Below, in pieces: positions 27,772-36,336 of a stretch of 51,546 nt of DNA. The translations under genes and the position numbers were made by a program. Source of the DNA: Lachnospiraceae bacterium. GTDB taxonomy: Bacteria; Bacillota; Clostridia; Lachnospirales; Lachnospiraceae. Below the pieces are notes generated by a model. It worked only from the letters and a program-made list of their open reading frames with translations. It searched no databases and was not told where the DNA came from. How positions within the stretch are numbered: position 1 is the stretch's first letter; the number at the start of each line of letters is the position of its first letter. Where the stretch lies: positions 1 to 51,546 of the forward strand of contig JAEEXY010000015.1 of NCBI GenBank assembly GCA_016288005.1. The letters run 5' to 3'.

Positions 27772-28417
27772 AGTATACCTCCTCGAGCGACTTTTCTTTT
27801 GACGGATCGGCTTTTACAAGTTTGCAATCCTTGATGAGATAGAGGTCGTCATAGATTTTTTCGTAAAACCCCAGCTGGTGACCTGTAAGTATTATGGTCC
27901 TATCAGCAGCAGACAGCTCCCTGAGTCTGTCTTGAAGATCGAACATTGAATCAAGATCAAGGCCGTTGGAAATCTCATCCATGATCAGGAGCGATGGGTT
28001 TAGTATTTCAGCCAATACCAAGGCCAGCTTTTTTCTTTGCCCATACGAGTAGGTTTTTACTCGCCGGTTAAGCAGTTCTTCATTAAACGATTTGAGAGCG
28101 AGCTGCTTTATCCGGCTTTTATTCATTTTGTCTTCGGAGAGTATCAGCAGATTCTTTAGCCCAGACAGGTCATTGAAGAAGGGGCAATCATCCCAGATAA
28201 CAAGACATTCTCTAAGATGATCTGTGTTTTTTTCTCCGGAGATCCTTATCTCACCATCATACCTCTCCAAAGCAGTAATGCACTTTAGCAGAGTCGTTTT
28301 CCCTGCCCCATTGGGGGCCATTAAAAAGGAAATTCGCCCTTTTTCAAAACATATTTCATCGCTCTTGAGGATAAGCCGCTTTCCGTATTTTTTTTCGAAA
28401 TTTAGTAATTCAACCAT
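27743..28417 (-). CDS. ABC transporter ATP-binding protein of the island exporter
   Basis: The ATG at 28417 follows GAAGGAG at good spacing and gives 224 residues; an upstream in-frame ATG at 28438 lies inside a hairpin and is less likely. Walker A is APNGAGKTT, Walker B LLIMDE, and the switch histidine is in TGHQ. The signature reads YSYGQ instead of LSGGQ, and the usual Q-loop glutamine position reads VIWDDCPFF, so an Asp appears in its place. The protein energises the two permeases encoded downstream. The small size and motif variations resemble exporters for peptides rather than sugar importers. Confidence 0.85.
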   Translation of the reverse strand: MVELLNFEKKYGKRLILKSDEICFEKGRISFLMAPNGAGKTTLLKCITALERYDGEIRISGEKNTDHLRECLVIWDDCPFFNDLSGLKNLLILSEDKMNKSRIKQLALKSFNEELLNRRVKTYSYGQRKKLALVLAEILNPSLLIMDEISNGLDLDSMFDLQDRLRELSAADRTIILTGHQLGFYEKIYDDLYLIKDCKLVKADPSKEKSLEEVYCEEIHHDRA

Positions 28418-28433
28418 ATGGACTCCTTCGAAA

Positions 28434-28464
28434 CTCATCCGGGCAGTTCACGTGCCCGGATGAG
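28434..28464 (-). other. Perfect 12-bp stem-loop between the secreted-protein gene and the ABC operon
   Basis: CTCATCCGGGCA (28434-28445) is the exact reverse complement of TGCCCGGATGAG (28453-28464), with a 7-nt loop. It is GC-rich in AT-rich surroundings and lies ahead of the ATPase ribosome-binding site. There is no T tract, so it may moderate read-through or stabilise the mRNA end rather than stop transcription completely. Confidence 0.6.
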
Positions 28465-28482
28465 AATATTATATGACACAAA

Positions 28483-28902
28483 TCATAAAATAGACCCGCT
28501 GCCCAAATAATCTAACGTACACTGGAACTCATCGGTTACCCAAGAGAGAGCTCCTCCTGCGCTACCACCTGCAGCACCTCCGGCACTGCCACCGATTGAT
28601 ATTCCTCTGCTGACAACTGTCTTATATTTATGATACTCGGGTGTAGCACTATAGCAATAAGTTGTTGCAGAGATTGCAAAGCCTTCACAAGTGGGATTAC
28701 CTGAGCTGAATATTATTTTTTGTGAATAATAGTAGTCCCAATTATAATCTACAGTGACACTACTTAAAAAATAAAATTTATAATCCGCATATGATTTGTG
28801 TTTCAAAGCACCGATAGCAGGTTCGGCTTGCGCAGCCATTGGCTTGGAAAATACAAAAACAAAGGCAGCAACAATGAAAAACAATATAAATTTTCTTTTC
28901 AT
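28483..28902 (-). CDS. Small secreted protein with Gly/Ala/Ser-rich C terminus (unknown function)
   Basis: The 139-residue product has a clear signal peptide (MKRKFILFFIVAAFVFVFS, probable cleavage after AAQA, about residue 27). The mature part is Tyr-rich with three cysteines (PTCEG, TYCYS, FQCTL), and ends with a Gly-zipper-like stretch GISIGGSAGGAAGGSAGGA followed by LSWVTDEFQCTLDYLG. No family is recognised. A secreted protein with a glycine zipper next to an ABC exporter-like operon is reminiscent of bacteriocins or toxins with self-protection genes, but nothing in the sequence proves this. It has its own strong promoter and probably co-transcribes with the ABC genes downstream. Confidence 0.7.
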   Translation of the reverse strand: MKRKFILFFIVAAFVFVFSKPMAAQAEPAIGALKHKSYADYKFYFLSSVTVDYNWDYYYSQKIIFSSGNPTCEGFAISATTYCYSATPEYHKYKTVVSRGISIGGSAGGAAGGSAGGALSWVTDEFQCTLDYLGSGSIL

Positions 28903-28988
28903 TTGACAAATTCCTTTCTTTATTTTGCTTTACAGAATGGTTTTGCAGATACGAATAATAGGCGCCAGATTAGATGTCTGCATACAAC

Positions 28989-29016
28989 AGTATATCACGC
29001 GCTATATATATGTCAA
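28989..29016 (-). promoter_or_regulatory. Promoter of the secreted-protein/ABC operon
   Basis: On the minus strand a consensus -35 TTGACA (29011-29016) and -10 TATACT (28989-28994) are 16 bp apart. It is divergent from the PadR promoter at 29026-29053, with 10 bp between the -35 elements, so one regulator could control both. Confidence 0.75.
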
Positions 29017-29025
29017 TGCATACTA

Positions 29026-29053
29026 TTGAAAATATTAAATATCATGTTAAAAT
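29026..29053 (+). promoter_or_regulatory. Probable promoter of the PadR gene
   Basis: TTGAAA (29026-29031) and TAAAAT (29048-29053) are 16 bp apart. The divergent arrangement with the minus-strand promoter suggests a shared PadR operator in the AT-rich region 28975-29060; no unambiguous palindrome was picked out. Confidence 0.5.
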
Positions 29054-29116
29054 ATATAAAAAAGGCATTAAGAGAATGATAACAGCATAAACATTCATAT
29101 TTTAGAGGTCTTGGTA

Positions 29117-29494
29117 ATGCGAAAAAAAGAGGTGCATCAAGAAAAAAAGGATACTGGTCATTCCTTTTCTGCATATTATAAAAGAGCTACTAGCCCTCTT
29201 GTGGTGCTTTCACTGCTACAGGAAAGGGAGATGTATGGTTATGAAATCGCTAATACAATGGATGAGCGTAGTGGTGGCAGATTAACTATTTCGGTTCTAT
29301 ATCCCGTTATATATAGATTGCAGGAACAAGGATTTGTTATAGAGACATCGAGCGAAATAGTCGAAGGTCGTGCTCGAAGTTACTATGCTATTACGGACAG
29401 TGGGCGGAATTACCTCAAAAGCACACTGTCTGAATATGAGGAATTATCAAAAGTATTTGAAACAATAGTCAAGGGGGAGGGGAAGGCTAGATGA
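29117..29494 (+). CDS. PadR-family transcriptional regulator
   Basis: The ATG at 29117 follows AGAGGT; a TTG six bases upstream is an alternative. The 125-residue protein has the PadR winged helix: SPLVVLSLLQEREMYGYEIANTM, then RLTISVLYPVIYRLQEQGFVI, and GRARSYYAITDSGRNYL in the wing. PadR repressors commonly control divergent or adjacent exporter genes and respond to small molecules or cell-envelope drugs. Its stop overlaps the start of the next gene by four bases (ATGA). Confidence 0.9.
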   Translation: MRKKEVHQEKKDTGHSFSAYYKRATSPLVVLSLLQEREMYGYEIANTMDERSGGRLTISVLYPVIYRLQEQGFVIETSSEIVEGRARSYYAITDSGRNYLKSTLSEYEELSKVFETIVKGEGKAR

Positions 29495-29928
29495 GGTTAA
29501 AAAGCATAGAGAGGTACTGCCGGAAGATAAAAAGAAAGCTTGTGGGCTCAAAGAGAACCAAAGAGATGTTAGTTAATGGCCTTCGCAATGAAATTGAGAG
29601 TAAAGTACTTCCTGAAAATGTTACCGTTCAGTGGTTAGAAGATGAGATTGGTACAATATCAGAAACGGCAGAAGAACTCCAATATTCTGTTGCCATAGAC
29701 GAATATCATAGAGCAAAGAGAGATAGATTAGTGATACTGCTGACCACTGTTTTTTTAGTTGCTGGATCGCTTTTTATTGGATTTAAGTGGTACGTCAATT
29801 ATGTTCGCGAGAACGAAGTAGGATACGTGGAAACCATTATAGTAGTTGAAGGTGAAGATGACGAGTTTATAAGTACTTTACCTGAAATAACAGATGTAGA
29901 TTACAGTGAGGCTACATCTATTGAGTAA
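29491..29928 (+). CDS. PadR-partner membrane protein (DUF1700/DUF6120-like)
   Basis: The 145-residue protein has a cytoplasmic helical domain (KSIERYCRKIKRKLVGSKRTKEMLVNGL to EEL), one transmembrane helix near residues 80-97 (LVILLTTVFLVAGSLFIGF), and an acidic outer tail. This helical-domain-plus-membrane architecture is frequently found directly behind PadR genes, and it overlaps the PadR gene here. The likely role is to modulate PadR or to sense envelope state; the exact family name is uncertain. Confidence 0.7.
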   Translation: MRLKSIERYCRKIKRKLVGSKRTKEMLVNGLRNEIESKVLPENVTVQWLEDEIGTISETAEELQYSVAIDEYHRAKRDRLVILLTTVFLVAGSLFIGFKWYVNYVRENEVGYVETIIVVEGEDDEFISTLPEITDVDYSEATSIE

Positions 29929-29996
29929 TCGCTATAATAATATGACATTATTTGTGTAAACAATTAATGAATATAGTTTTTAGAGGAGGAAGAAAA

Positions 29997-30467
29997 ATGT
30001 TTATTAAGAAAAGATTTGTAGTGTTTTGTGTGATCCTGACGTTGTTTTTTTGTATTGGGGGCAAAGTGACATGCAGTGATGCTAAGTCGAAGGAGAGAAT
30101 CGAATTCGAGGATGGAAGCTATTGCATTACCACGATTATAATTGATGAGACTAGAGTATTCGGATTGTTTGCCAGAAATTCTGTAAGTAATAAAAGTGCA
30201 TCTAAATATGCGAATTATTATAATGCAAGTGGTAAGTTGTTATTTACAACAAGGGTGACTGCAACTTTCTCATATGACGGCCACACTTCAAGGGCGCTTT
30301 CGGCTAGTTGCGGATATGGTATTTCAGACGGCTCATGGTCGTATGTTAGTGGCAGAGCTGATATCAGTGGTAGTTCTGCAACTGCAATATGCACATTCAA
30401 ATCTTCGTCGGGTAGCAGATCCTTATCGGCAACAATCAGCTGTTCTCCTACCGGAACTATTTCGTAA
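29997..30467 (+). CDS. Small secreted beta-rich protein (unknown function)
   Basis: The ATG at 29997 follows AGAGGAGGAAG. The 156-residue protein has a signal peptide (MFIKKRFVVFCVILTLFFCIGG, cleavage probably before KSKE). The mature part alternates polar and hydrophobic residues with Ser/Thr/Gly enrichment (TTRVTATFSYDGHTSRALSASCGYG, SSATAICTFKSSSGSRSLSATISC), as in small all-beta secreted domains. Two cysteine pairs are possible. It follows the PadR pair in the island. I do not recognise the family. Together with the secreted protein at 28483 it may be a product or target of the island. Confidence 0.7.
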   Translation: MFIKKRFVVFCVILTLFFCIGGKVTCSDAKSKERIEFEDGSYCITTIIIDETRVFGLFARNSVSNKSASKYANYYNASGKLLFTTRVTATFSYDGHTSRALSASCGYGISDGSWSYVSGRADISGSSATAICTFKSSSGSRSLSATISCSPTGTIS

Positions 30468-30508
30468 ATTAATGGTAGGAGCGAATTTCATTATAAGTGA
30501 GATAACAC

Positions 30509-30560
30509 ATAGCCGGAGTAAATTGGTCATCACATGGATCTGTCCCTCCGGCTATATTTA
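30509..30560 (+). terminator. Probable terminator of the second secreted-protein gene
   Basis: ATAGCCGGA (30509-30517) pairs perfectly with TCCGGCTAT (30547-30555) across a 29-nt loop and is followed by an A/T-rich tail. The large loop and imperfect T run make it a moderate candidate. Confidence 0.5.
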
Positions 30561-30575
30561 TGATATATGAAACAG

Positions 30576-30588
30576 GGTGACTGTCACC
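30576..30588. repeat. GGTGAC-T-GTCACC palindrome (repeat family member)
   Basis: A perfect palindrome around a central T, related to the GGTGACAGGCACC repeats at 1836, 46270 and 46306. It lies 11 bp inside the right direct repeat of the island. Confidence 0.6.
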
Positions 30589-30598
30589 AGTAATAGAC

Positions 30599-30630
30599 AG
30601 GCAAAAAAGAGAAGAGCGAAAGCCCTTCTC
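30599..30630. repeat. Right 32-bp direct repeat (island boundary; terminator of the esterase gene)
   Basis: Identical over 32 bp to 25891-25922. On the minus strand it forms a GC stem with a TTTTTT tail ten bases after the stop codon of the esterase gene, so it is that gene's terminator. Similarity ends one base after the repeat apart from a shared TTCCTTT. Confidence 0.8.
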
Positions 30631-30639
30631 CTTCCTTTT

Positions 30640-31812
<1,173 letters not shown>

Positions 31813-31964
31813 TTATCGTTCCCGGCGGCCGAAACAAGTCATTTCTTGCACTTTCGTTGTCAATAATCTGCGGACGGTTTACGAGTGTTTTGGGACAGTC
31901 TGTGAATAGTAACCTCGCTGCGTCGAACACGTTTTGATAAAAAACTCGCAATTCGTAGAGTATA

Positions 31965-31973
31965 TGGTATAAT
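31965..31973 (+). promoter_or_regulatory. Extended -10 promoter of the EIIC-like gene
   Basis: TGGTATAAT (TGN plus TATAAT at 31968-31973) is an extended -10; no good -35 is visible 17 bp upstream. The region 31744-31964 between the divergent genes holds no gene; a TTGACA on the minus strand (31858-31863) lacks a matching -10. Confidence 0.6.
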
Positions 31974-32006
31974 ACCTCTTATAATAACATGACAGGAGCT
32001 TATGAC

Positions 32007-33137
32007 ATGAGTGAAGATACACCCGCCGCAGTGACTGCTGCGTCTGAGGAGACCAAGTCGGCAGAGGTTAAGGAAAAAGGTTTCAAGGCTTTCCTGAAGC
32101 GCAAGAATATCATATTCTCGGCAAAGCGTTATTTTGTCGACGCGATGGGAGCGATGGCGAGCGGACTGTTCGCGTCGCTGCTGATCGGTACGATAATATC
32201 CACGCTCGGACAGCAGCTGGGAGTCGAGATACTTGTTACTATCGGCAACTACGCAAAGGGCGTTGCGGGACCCGCGATGGCTGCATCGATCGCATACGCG
32301 CTGCAGGCGCCGCCGCTCGTGCTGTTCTCGATGATAGCGGTGGGCAGCGCGGCAAATGACTTGGGCGGAGCCGGCGGACCGCTGGCGGTATTTTTTATCG
32401 CGATCATTGCATCGGAGATAGGCAAGGCAGTCTCAAAGGAGACCAAGGTTGACATACTGGTCACGCCCCTCGTGACGATAGGCGTGGGCGTCGGATTATC
32501 GAAGCTTGCGGCGCCTTCGATAGGCAGCGCGGCCAGCTACATAGGAGAGCTCATCATGTGGGCGACCGAACTGAGACCTATGCTTATGGGCATCATAGTT
32601 TCGGTAGTGGTCGGCATGGTGCTGACGCTTCCCATCAGCTCGGCGGCCATATGCCATGCTTTCGGACTGACGGGTCTGGCAGGCGGAGCGGCCGTTGCGG
32701 GGTGCTGCGCGCAGATGATCGGTTTCGCGGTCATGAGCTACAGAGAGAATAAGGTTGCGGGTCTGGTGTCCCAGGGACTGGGGACCAGCATGCTGCAGAT
32801 GGGCAATATAGTTAAGAATCCCTGGATATGGGTGCCTCCGACATTGGCGGGCGCGATCACGGGACCTCTGGCCACATGCGTATTTAAGATGAAGATGAAC
32901 GGAGCGGCCATCGCGTCGGGTATGGGTACCTGCGGACTCGTCGGACAGATCGGCGTATATTCCGGCTGGGTAAAGGATGTCGCCGAGGGCAGCAAGGCCG
33001 CGATCACGGCGATGGACTGGATCGGCATGATTCTTATCTGTTTTGTATTGCCTGCGATCCTTTCGTGGGTATTCGGTATTATCCTGCGCAAGCTCGGCAG
33101 GATCAAAGAAAACGATCTTAAGCTCAACAATATGTGA
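32007..33137 (+). CDS. PTS EIIC-like membrane protein (stand-alone)
   Basis: The ATG at 32007, eight bases after AGGAG, gives 376 residues. Gly/Ala-rich transmembrane helices (GAMASGLFASLLIGTIISTLG, GLTGLAGGAAVAGCCAQMIGF) match the PTS_EIIC_2 family of sugar-permease-like proteins. No EIIA or EIIB gene is nearby, so it may be a component of a split PTS or act as a transporter or regulator without the phosphotransfer partners. A hydrophilic 30-residue N terminus precedes the first helix. Function uncertain. Confidence 0.75.
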   Translation: MSEDTPAAVTAASEETKSAEVKEKGFKAFLKRKNIIFSAKRYFVDAMGAMASGLFASLLIGTIISTLGQQLGVEILVTIGNYAKGVAGPAMAASIAYALQAPPLVLFSMIAVGSAANDLGGAGGPLAVFFIAIIASEIGKAVSKETKVDILVTPLVTIGVGVGLSKLAAPSIGSAASYIGELIMWATELRPMLMGIIVSVVVGMVLTLPISSAAICHAFGLTGLAGGAAVAGCCAQMIGFAVMSYRENKVAGLVSQGLGTSMLQMGNIVKNPWIWVPPTLAGAITGPLATCVFKMKMNGAAIASGMGTCGLVGQIGVYSGWVKDVAEGSKAAITAMDWIGMILICFVLPAILSWVFGIILRKLGRIKENDLKLNNM

Positions 33138-33178
33138 GTTTGTCGAACGATCGAACGGGGTAAAACAGTTACTGTGGG

Positions 33179-34633
33179 GTGGTGCGTTTGAATACAAATC
33201 TGGCTGAATATCTGAAAGATACGGCTCCGTCGGCACAGGCGATCATAGCGATCGCCATAATGCTGATCTCGGGCTTTCTTATGACGCGCATCACCAAGAA
33301 GATGCGTCTTCCCGATGTTACGGCATACCTGGTCGCGGGTATCCTTATCGGACCTTTCTGCTTTAACCTCATACCGTCGAATGTTGTCGGCGGTATGGAT
33401 TTCCTGCCCGACATCGCTCTTGCTTTTATAGCTTTTTCCACGGGTGAGTTCTTTAAGTTCAGCACATTAAAGAAAAACGGAGTAAAGGTTGTCGTGATAA
33501 CCCTCTGTGAGGCATTTGCGGCGTCCCTGCTCGTATTTATACTGGCGTTCTGGGTACTGGGACTCGATATGGCGTTCTCGCTCGTTCTGGCGGCTCTGGC
33601 AGCTACCACGGCGCCGACGTCCACGCTGATGACGATACACCAGACAGGCGCGAAGGGCGATTTCGTCGATACGCTGCTGCAGGTCTGCGCACTGGACAAT
33701 ATAGTCGGACTGATGGCATATTCCACGGCGATCAATATCGCGGCCGTTGTCTATACGGGCGGTACATTCTCCATAGCGGGTGTCGCGGCGTCTCTCGGGA
33801 AAAACCTCGGTGTACTGGCTCTGGGCGCGCTGTTCGGACTGATCATGAAATTTGCGATCGGTGACCGCTCGAACGATAACCGTCTGATCGTGGCTATAGC
33901 GATCCTGTTCTCGTTCTGCGGCATATGCACGCTGCTGGATATCTCGCCGCTGCTCGGCTGCATGTCGATGGCGACGATCTACTACAATATGACGGGTGAT
34001 GAAAAGCTGTTCATGCAGCTGAACTATTTCTCGCCGCCTCTGCTGCTGCTTTTCTTCGTACGAAGCGGCGTGGCATTCGATCTCGCGGCACTGTTCTCGT
34101 CATCGGGCAGCATCGGTTCGACTCCGCTCATCGTGATCGGTATACTGTATCTGGTGATCAGGACTGTCGGTAAATACGCTGGCGCATGGATAGGCTGTTT
34201 CCTGACCGGCAAAGAAAAGAAAACGAGGAATTTCCTCGGATTTGCGTTTGTGCCGCAGTCGAGCGTGGCGATCGGTCTCGTGGCGCTCGGAGCGCGTACG
34301 ATCGGAGGCAGCGAGGGCGAGGCTCTATCCGCCATAATTCTCTCGGCCAGTGTTCTGTACGAGTTCATTGGCCCCGCGCTGGCGAATATGTCGCTGTACA
34401 GGTCGGGCGCATGCTCTAACAAACTCGAGGATGTCGTTCAGGTCGATGAGAAGACTCCGACCGGAGAGAAAAAGAGCAGTCTCGACCTGCTGATCGAACG
34501 TATAGGCAAGATCCAGGAGGAGATACCGGAGCACGAAATCAATATGAACGAAGAGGCGTTTACCGAGGCTGCGCAGAGTTATTACGAGGATATGATGCAG
34601 CCGAGATTCAGGAAAAGGACGCGCAGGAGATAA
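33179..34633 (+). CDS. Cation:proton antiporter, CPA2/Kef type
   Basis: The 484-residue product has about 12 helices and the Na/H exchanger fold (MRLPDVTAYLVAGILIGPFCF, ALAATTAPTSTLMTIHQTGAKG, ALDNIVGLMAYSTAI). The TAPTS and ALDN stretches correspond to the unwound helices that bind ions. A C-terminal charged tail of about 60 residues replaces the TrkA-N domain of true Kef channels. The GTG at 33179 is used; GTG or TTG codons at 33182-33190 are alternative starts because the ribosome-binding site overlaps. It maintains ion or pH homeostasis. Confidence 0.83.
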   Translation: MVRLNTNLAEYLKDTAPSAQAIIAIAIMLISGFLMTRITKKMRLPDVTAYLVAGILIGPFCFNLIPSNVVGGMDFLPDIALAFIAFSTGEFFKFSTLKKNGVKVVVITLCEAFAASLLVFILAFWVLGLDMAFSLVLAALAATTAPTSTLMTIHQTGAKGDFVDTLLQVCALDNIVGLMAYSTAINIAAVVYTGGTFSIAGVAASLGKNLGVLALGALFGLIMKFAIGDRSNDNRLIVAIAILFSFCGICTLLDISPLLGCMSMATIYYNMTGDEKLFMQLNYFSPPLLLLFFVRSGVAFDLAALFSSSGSIGSTPLIVIGILYLVIRTVGKYAGAWIGCFLTGKEKKTRNFLGFAFVPQSSVAIGLVALGARTIGGSEGEALSAIILSASVLYEFIGPALANMSLYRSGACSNKLEDVVQVDEKTPTGEKKSSLDLLIERIGKIQEEIPEHEINMNEEAFTEAAQSYYEDMMQPRFRKRTRRR

Positions 34634-34689
34634 GTGTAGAATCCACTGTTTATGCGGTTTTATAAATTGTTAAAAGGAGATTTAATTTT

Positions 34690-35409
34690 ATGAATGCATG
34701 GGATCCGTTGGCAAAACTGTTGGGTGAATGGTCTGTGGGAGTAGGTACCGCAGCGGTGCTTTTCCGTATCGCGCTGAGCCTGGTGCTCTCCGCCATTGTC
34801 GGATGGGAGCGCTCATCGAAGCGTCACTCTGCGGGACTGAGGACGTTCATGCTGATCTCCCTGGCAGGCACGCTGGTCATGATCATAGACCAGTACATCG
34901 CGCGGCAGAATCCTTCACATATATTTATCGTTTCGGGAGCTGCGGTTATCGCGATATCTGTCATCAGTATCAACTCGATCCTTTTCTCGTCGAGAAACCA
35001 GATAAAGGGACTCACAACTTCGGTAGGTCTGTGGACCTGGAGCCTGGTAGGACTCCTGATCGGTGCCGGGTATTACACGATAGCGCTGGTGGCGTTTGCC
35101 ACATTGTTCATAGAGCTCTACTGGTTCCCTTCGATGGAAAAGTATCTGAAGAACAGATCGAACCACTTTGAGATCCACCTGGAACTGAAAAACAGTACTT
35201 TCCTGCAGGATTTCGTAACTACGATCAGAAAGCTCGGACTGACGATCGACGATATCGAACTGAACCCGGCTTACTCGGGTTCGGGGCTTTCGGTTTATTC
35301 CGTTGCGATATCTATCTCGAGCGCGGAGCTCAAAAAATACAAGACACATGCGGAGATAATAGAGGCACTGAGGACTCTCGAGTATGTATATCATATCGAG
35401 GAGATCTGA
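34690..35409 (+). CDS. MgtC/SapB-family membrane protein
   Basis: The 239-residue protein has about four to five helices with the family motif AIVGWERSSKRHSAGLRTFMLISLAGTL and a C-terminal ACT-like soluble domain (about residues 155-239). MgtC-type proteins affect magnesium homeostasis and ATP-synthase activity in pathogens; in gut Firmicutes the function is not defined. It starts behind AAAAGGAG and follows the antiporter by 56 bp. Confidence 0.85.
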   Translation: MNAWDPLAKLLGEWSVGVGTAAVLFRIALSLVLSAIVGWERSSKRHSAGLRTFMLISLAGTLVMIIDQYIARQNPSHIFIVSGAAVIAISVISINSILFSSRNQIKGLTTSVGLWTWSLVGLLIGAGYYTIALVAFATLFIELYWFPSMEKYLKNRSNHFEIHLELKNSTFLQDFVTTIRKLGLTIDDIELNPAYSGSGLSVYSVAISISSAELKKYKTHAEIIEALRTLEYVYHIEEI

Positions 35410-35462
35410 GACTAAAACATGGCAGGGACCGTCCTGCAGGACTATATGACAGAAAAAGAGAA

Positions 35463-35482
35463 AAGTGACTGAATTGTCACTT
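35463..35482. other. Stem-loop in the gap after the MgtC gene
   Basis: AAGTGAC pairs with GTCACTT around TGAATT. Read on the minus strand it is followed by T-rich sequence; on the plus strand there is no T run. The rest of 35410-35649 shows no gene, only a weak GCAGGGAC/GTCCTGC palindrome near 35424. Confidence 0.4.
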
Positions 35483-35649
35483 ACGAGTCATCTGGTTGTA
35501 AGAATAGAGTGTTAAAATGAAGGCGTCAGGGAGAGATCCCCGGCGCTTTCCTGCTTTTATCGTGAAAAAGATGATCGCAGGAGTATAAATAAAAGTTAAA
35601 ACATGAATTAATAATGATCGGAAACGGTCAATTACAGGAGGGAGTAGAA

Positions 35650-36336
35650 ATGGAGATATTAAGAGTAGAGGGACTGACCAAGACATACGGTTCGGGGGAC
35701 ACTCTGGTCAAGGCTCTCGATGATGTGAGCTTCAGTGTGGAGAAGGGCGAGTTCGTTTCGATCATCGGCCCTTCGGGCAGCGGCAAATCGACGCTGCTCC
35801 ATATCCTGGGCGGCGTGGACAAGCCCACATCGGGAAAGGTATTTATCGACGGCACCGATCTGCACAGCCTGAGCGAGGACAAGCTCGCGATATTCAGGAG
35901 GAGACATATAGGTCTCGTGTATCAGTTCTACAATCTGGTACCCGTGCTCAATGTGGCCGAGAACATCGCGCTGCCTCATCTGCTCGACGGCAGGGAAACG
36001 GATGAGGAAAGACTCGACAGCGTTATCGAGTATCTCGGACTGACCGACCGCAGGATGAACCTGCCGAACCAGCTCTCGGGCGGCCAGCAGCAGAGAGTAT
36101 CGATCGGACGCGCGCTGTACAACCACCCCGCTATACTGCTCGCCGATGAGCCTACGGGCAATCTCGACAGAAAGATGGGAGAGCAGATAATCCAGCTGCT
36201 GAAGGACTCCAACAGACAGCAGATGCAGACACTGATCCTGATCACGCATGATGAGGGGCTGGCCATGCAGGCGGACAGGGTGATAGGGATCGTAGACGGA
36301 AAGATCGTAAGGAATGAGGCGGTGCGAAAGATATGA
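35650..36336 (+). CDS. ABC transporter ATP-binding protein of the FtsX/MacB/BceA type
   Basis: The ATG at 35650 behind ACAGGAGGGAG gives 228 residues. All ATPase motifs are intact: Walker A GPSGSGKST, Q-loop in VYQFYNLVPVLN, signature LSGGQQQR, Walker B ILLADEPTGNLD and the switch histidine in LITHDE. This is the MacB/LolD/BceA subclass that drives FtsX-type permeases, which act by mechanotransmission rather than classical import. It overlaps the permease start by four bases (ATGA). Confidence 0.94.
   Translation: MEILRVEGLTKTYGSGDTLVKALDDVSFSVEKGEFVSIIGPSGSGKSTLLHILGGVDKPTSGKVFIDGTDLHSLSEDKLAIFRRRHIGLVYQFYNLVPVLNVAENIALPHLLDGRETDEERLDSVIEYLGLTDRRMNLPNQLSGGQQQRVSIGRALYNHPAILLADEPTGNLDRKMGEQIIQLLKDSNRQQMQTLILITHDEGLAMQADRVIGIVDGKIVRNEAVRKI

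Larger units (their letters stand above)
25891..30630. mobile_element. AT-rich genomic island flanked by 32-bp direct repeats
   Basis: Between the two repeat copies base composition and codon use shift clearly to A/T, against GC-richer genes on both sides. The block carries seven genes: two ABC-2-like permeases, an ATPase, two small exported proteins, a PadR regulator and its membrane partner. Removing one repeat copy and the block would place the XRE gene directly convergent with the esterase gene at 30640, sharing one terminator. No transposase, integrase or resolvase is seen, so the element is either a non-autonomous cargo or a remnant. The mechanism of insertion is unknown. Confidence 0.65.

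Noticed and set aside
28434..28464. Calling the perfect stem-loop a simple intrinsic terminator
   Set aside because: There is no T tract on either strand directly after the stem, so full termination is not supported.
25928..30467. Interpreting the island as a classic integrated plasmid or prophage fragment
   Set aside because: No replication, structural, integrase or transposase gene is present; only cargo-type genes are seen.
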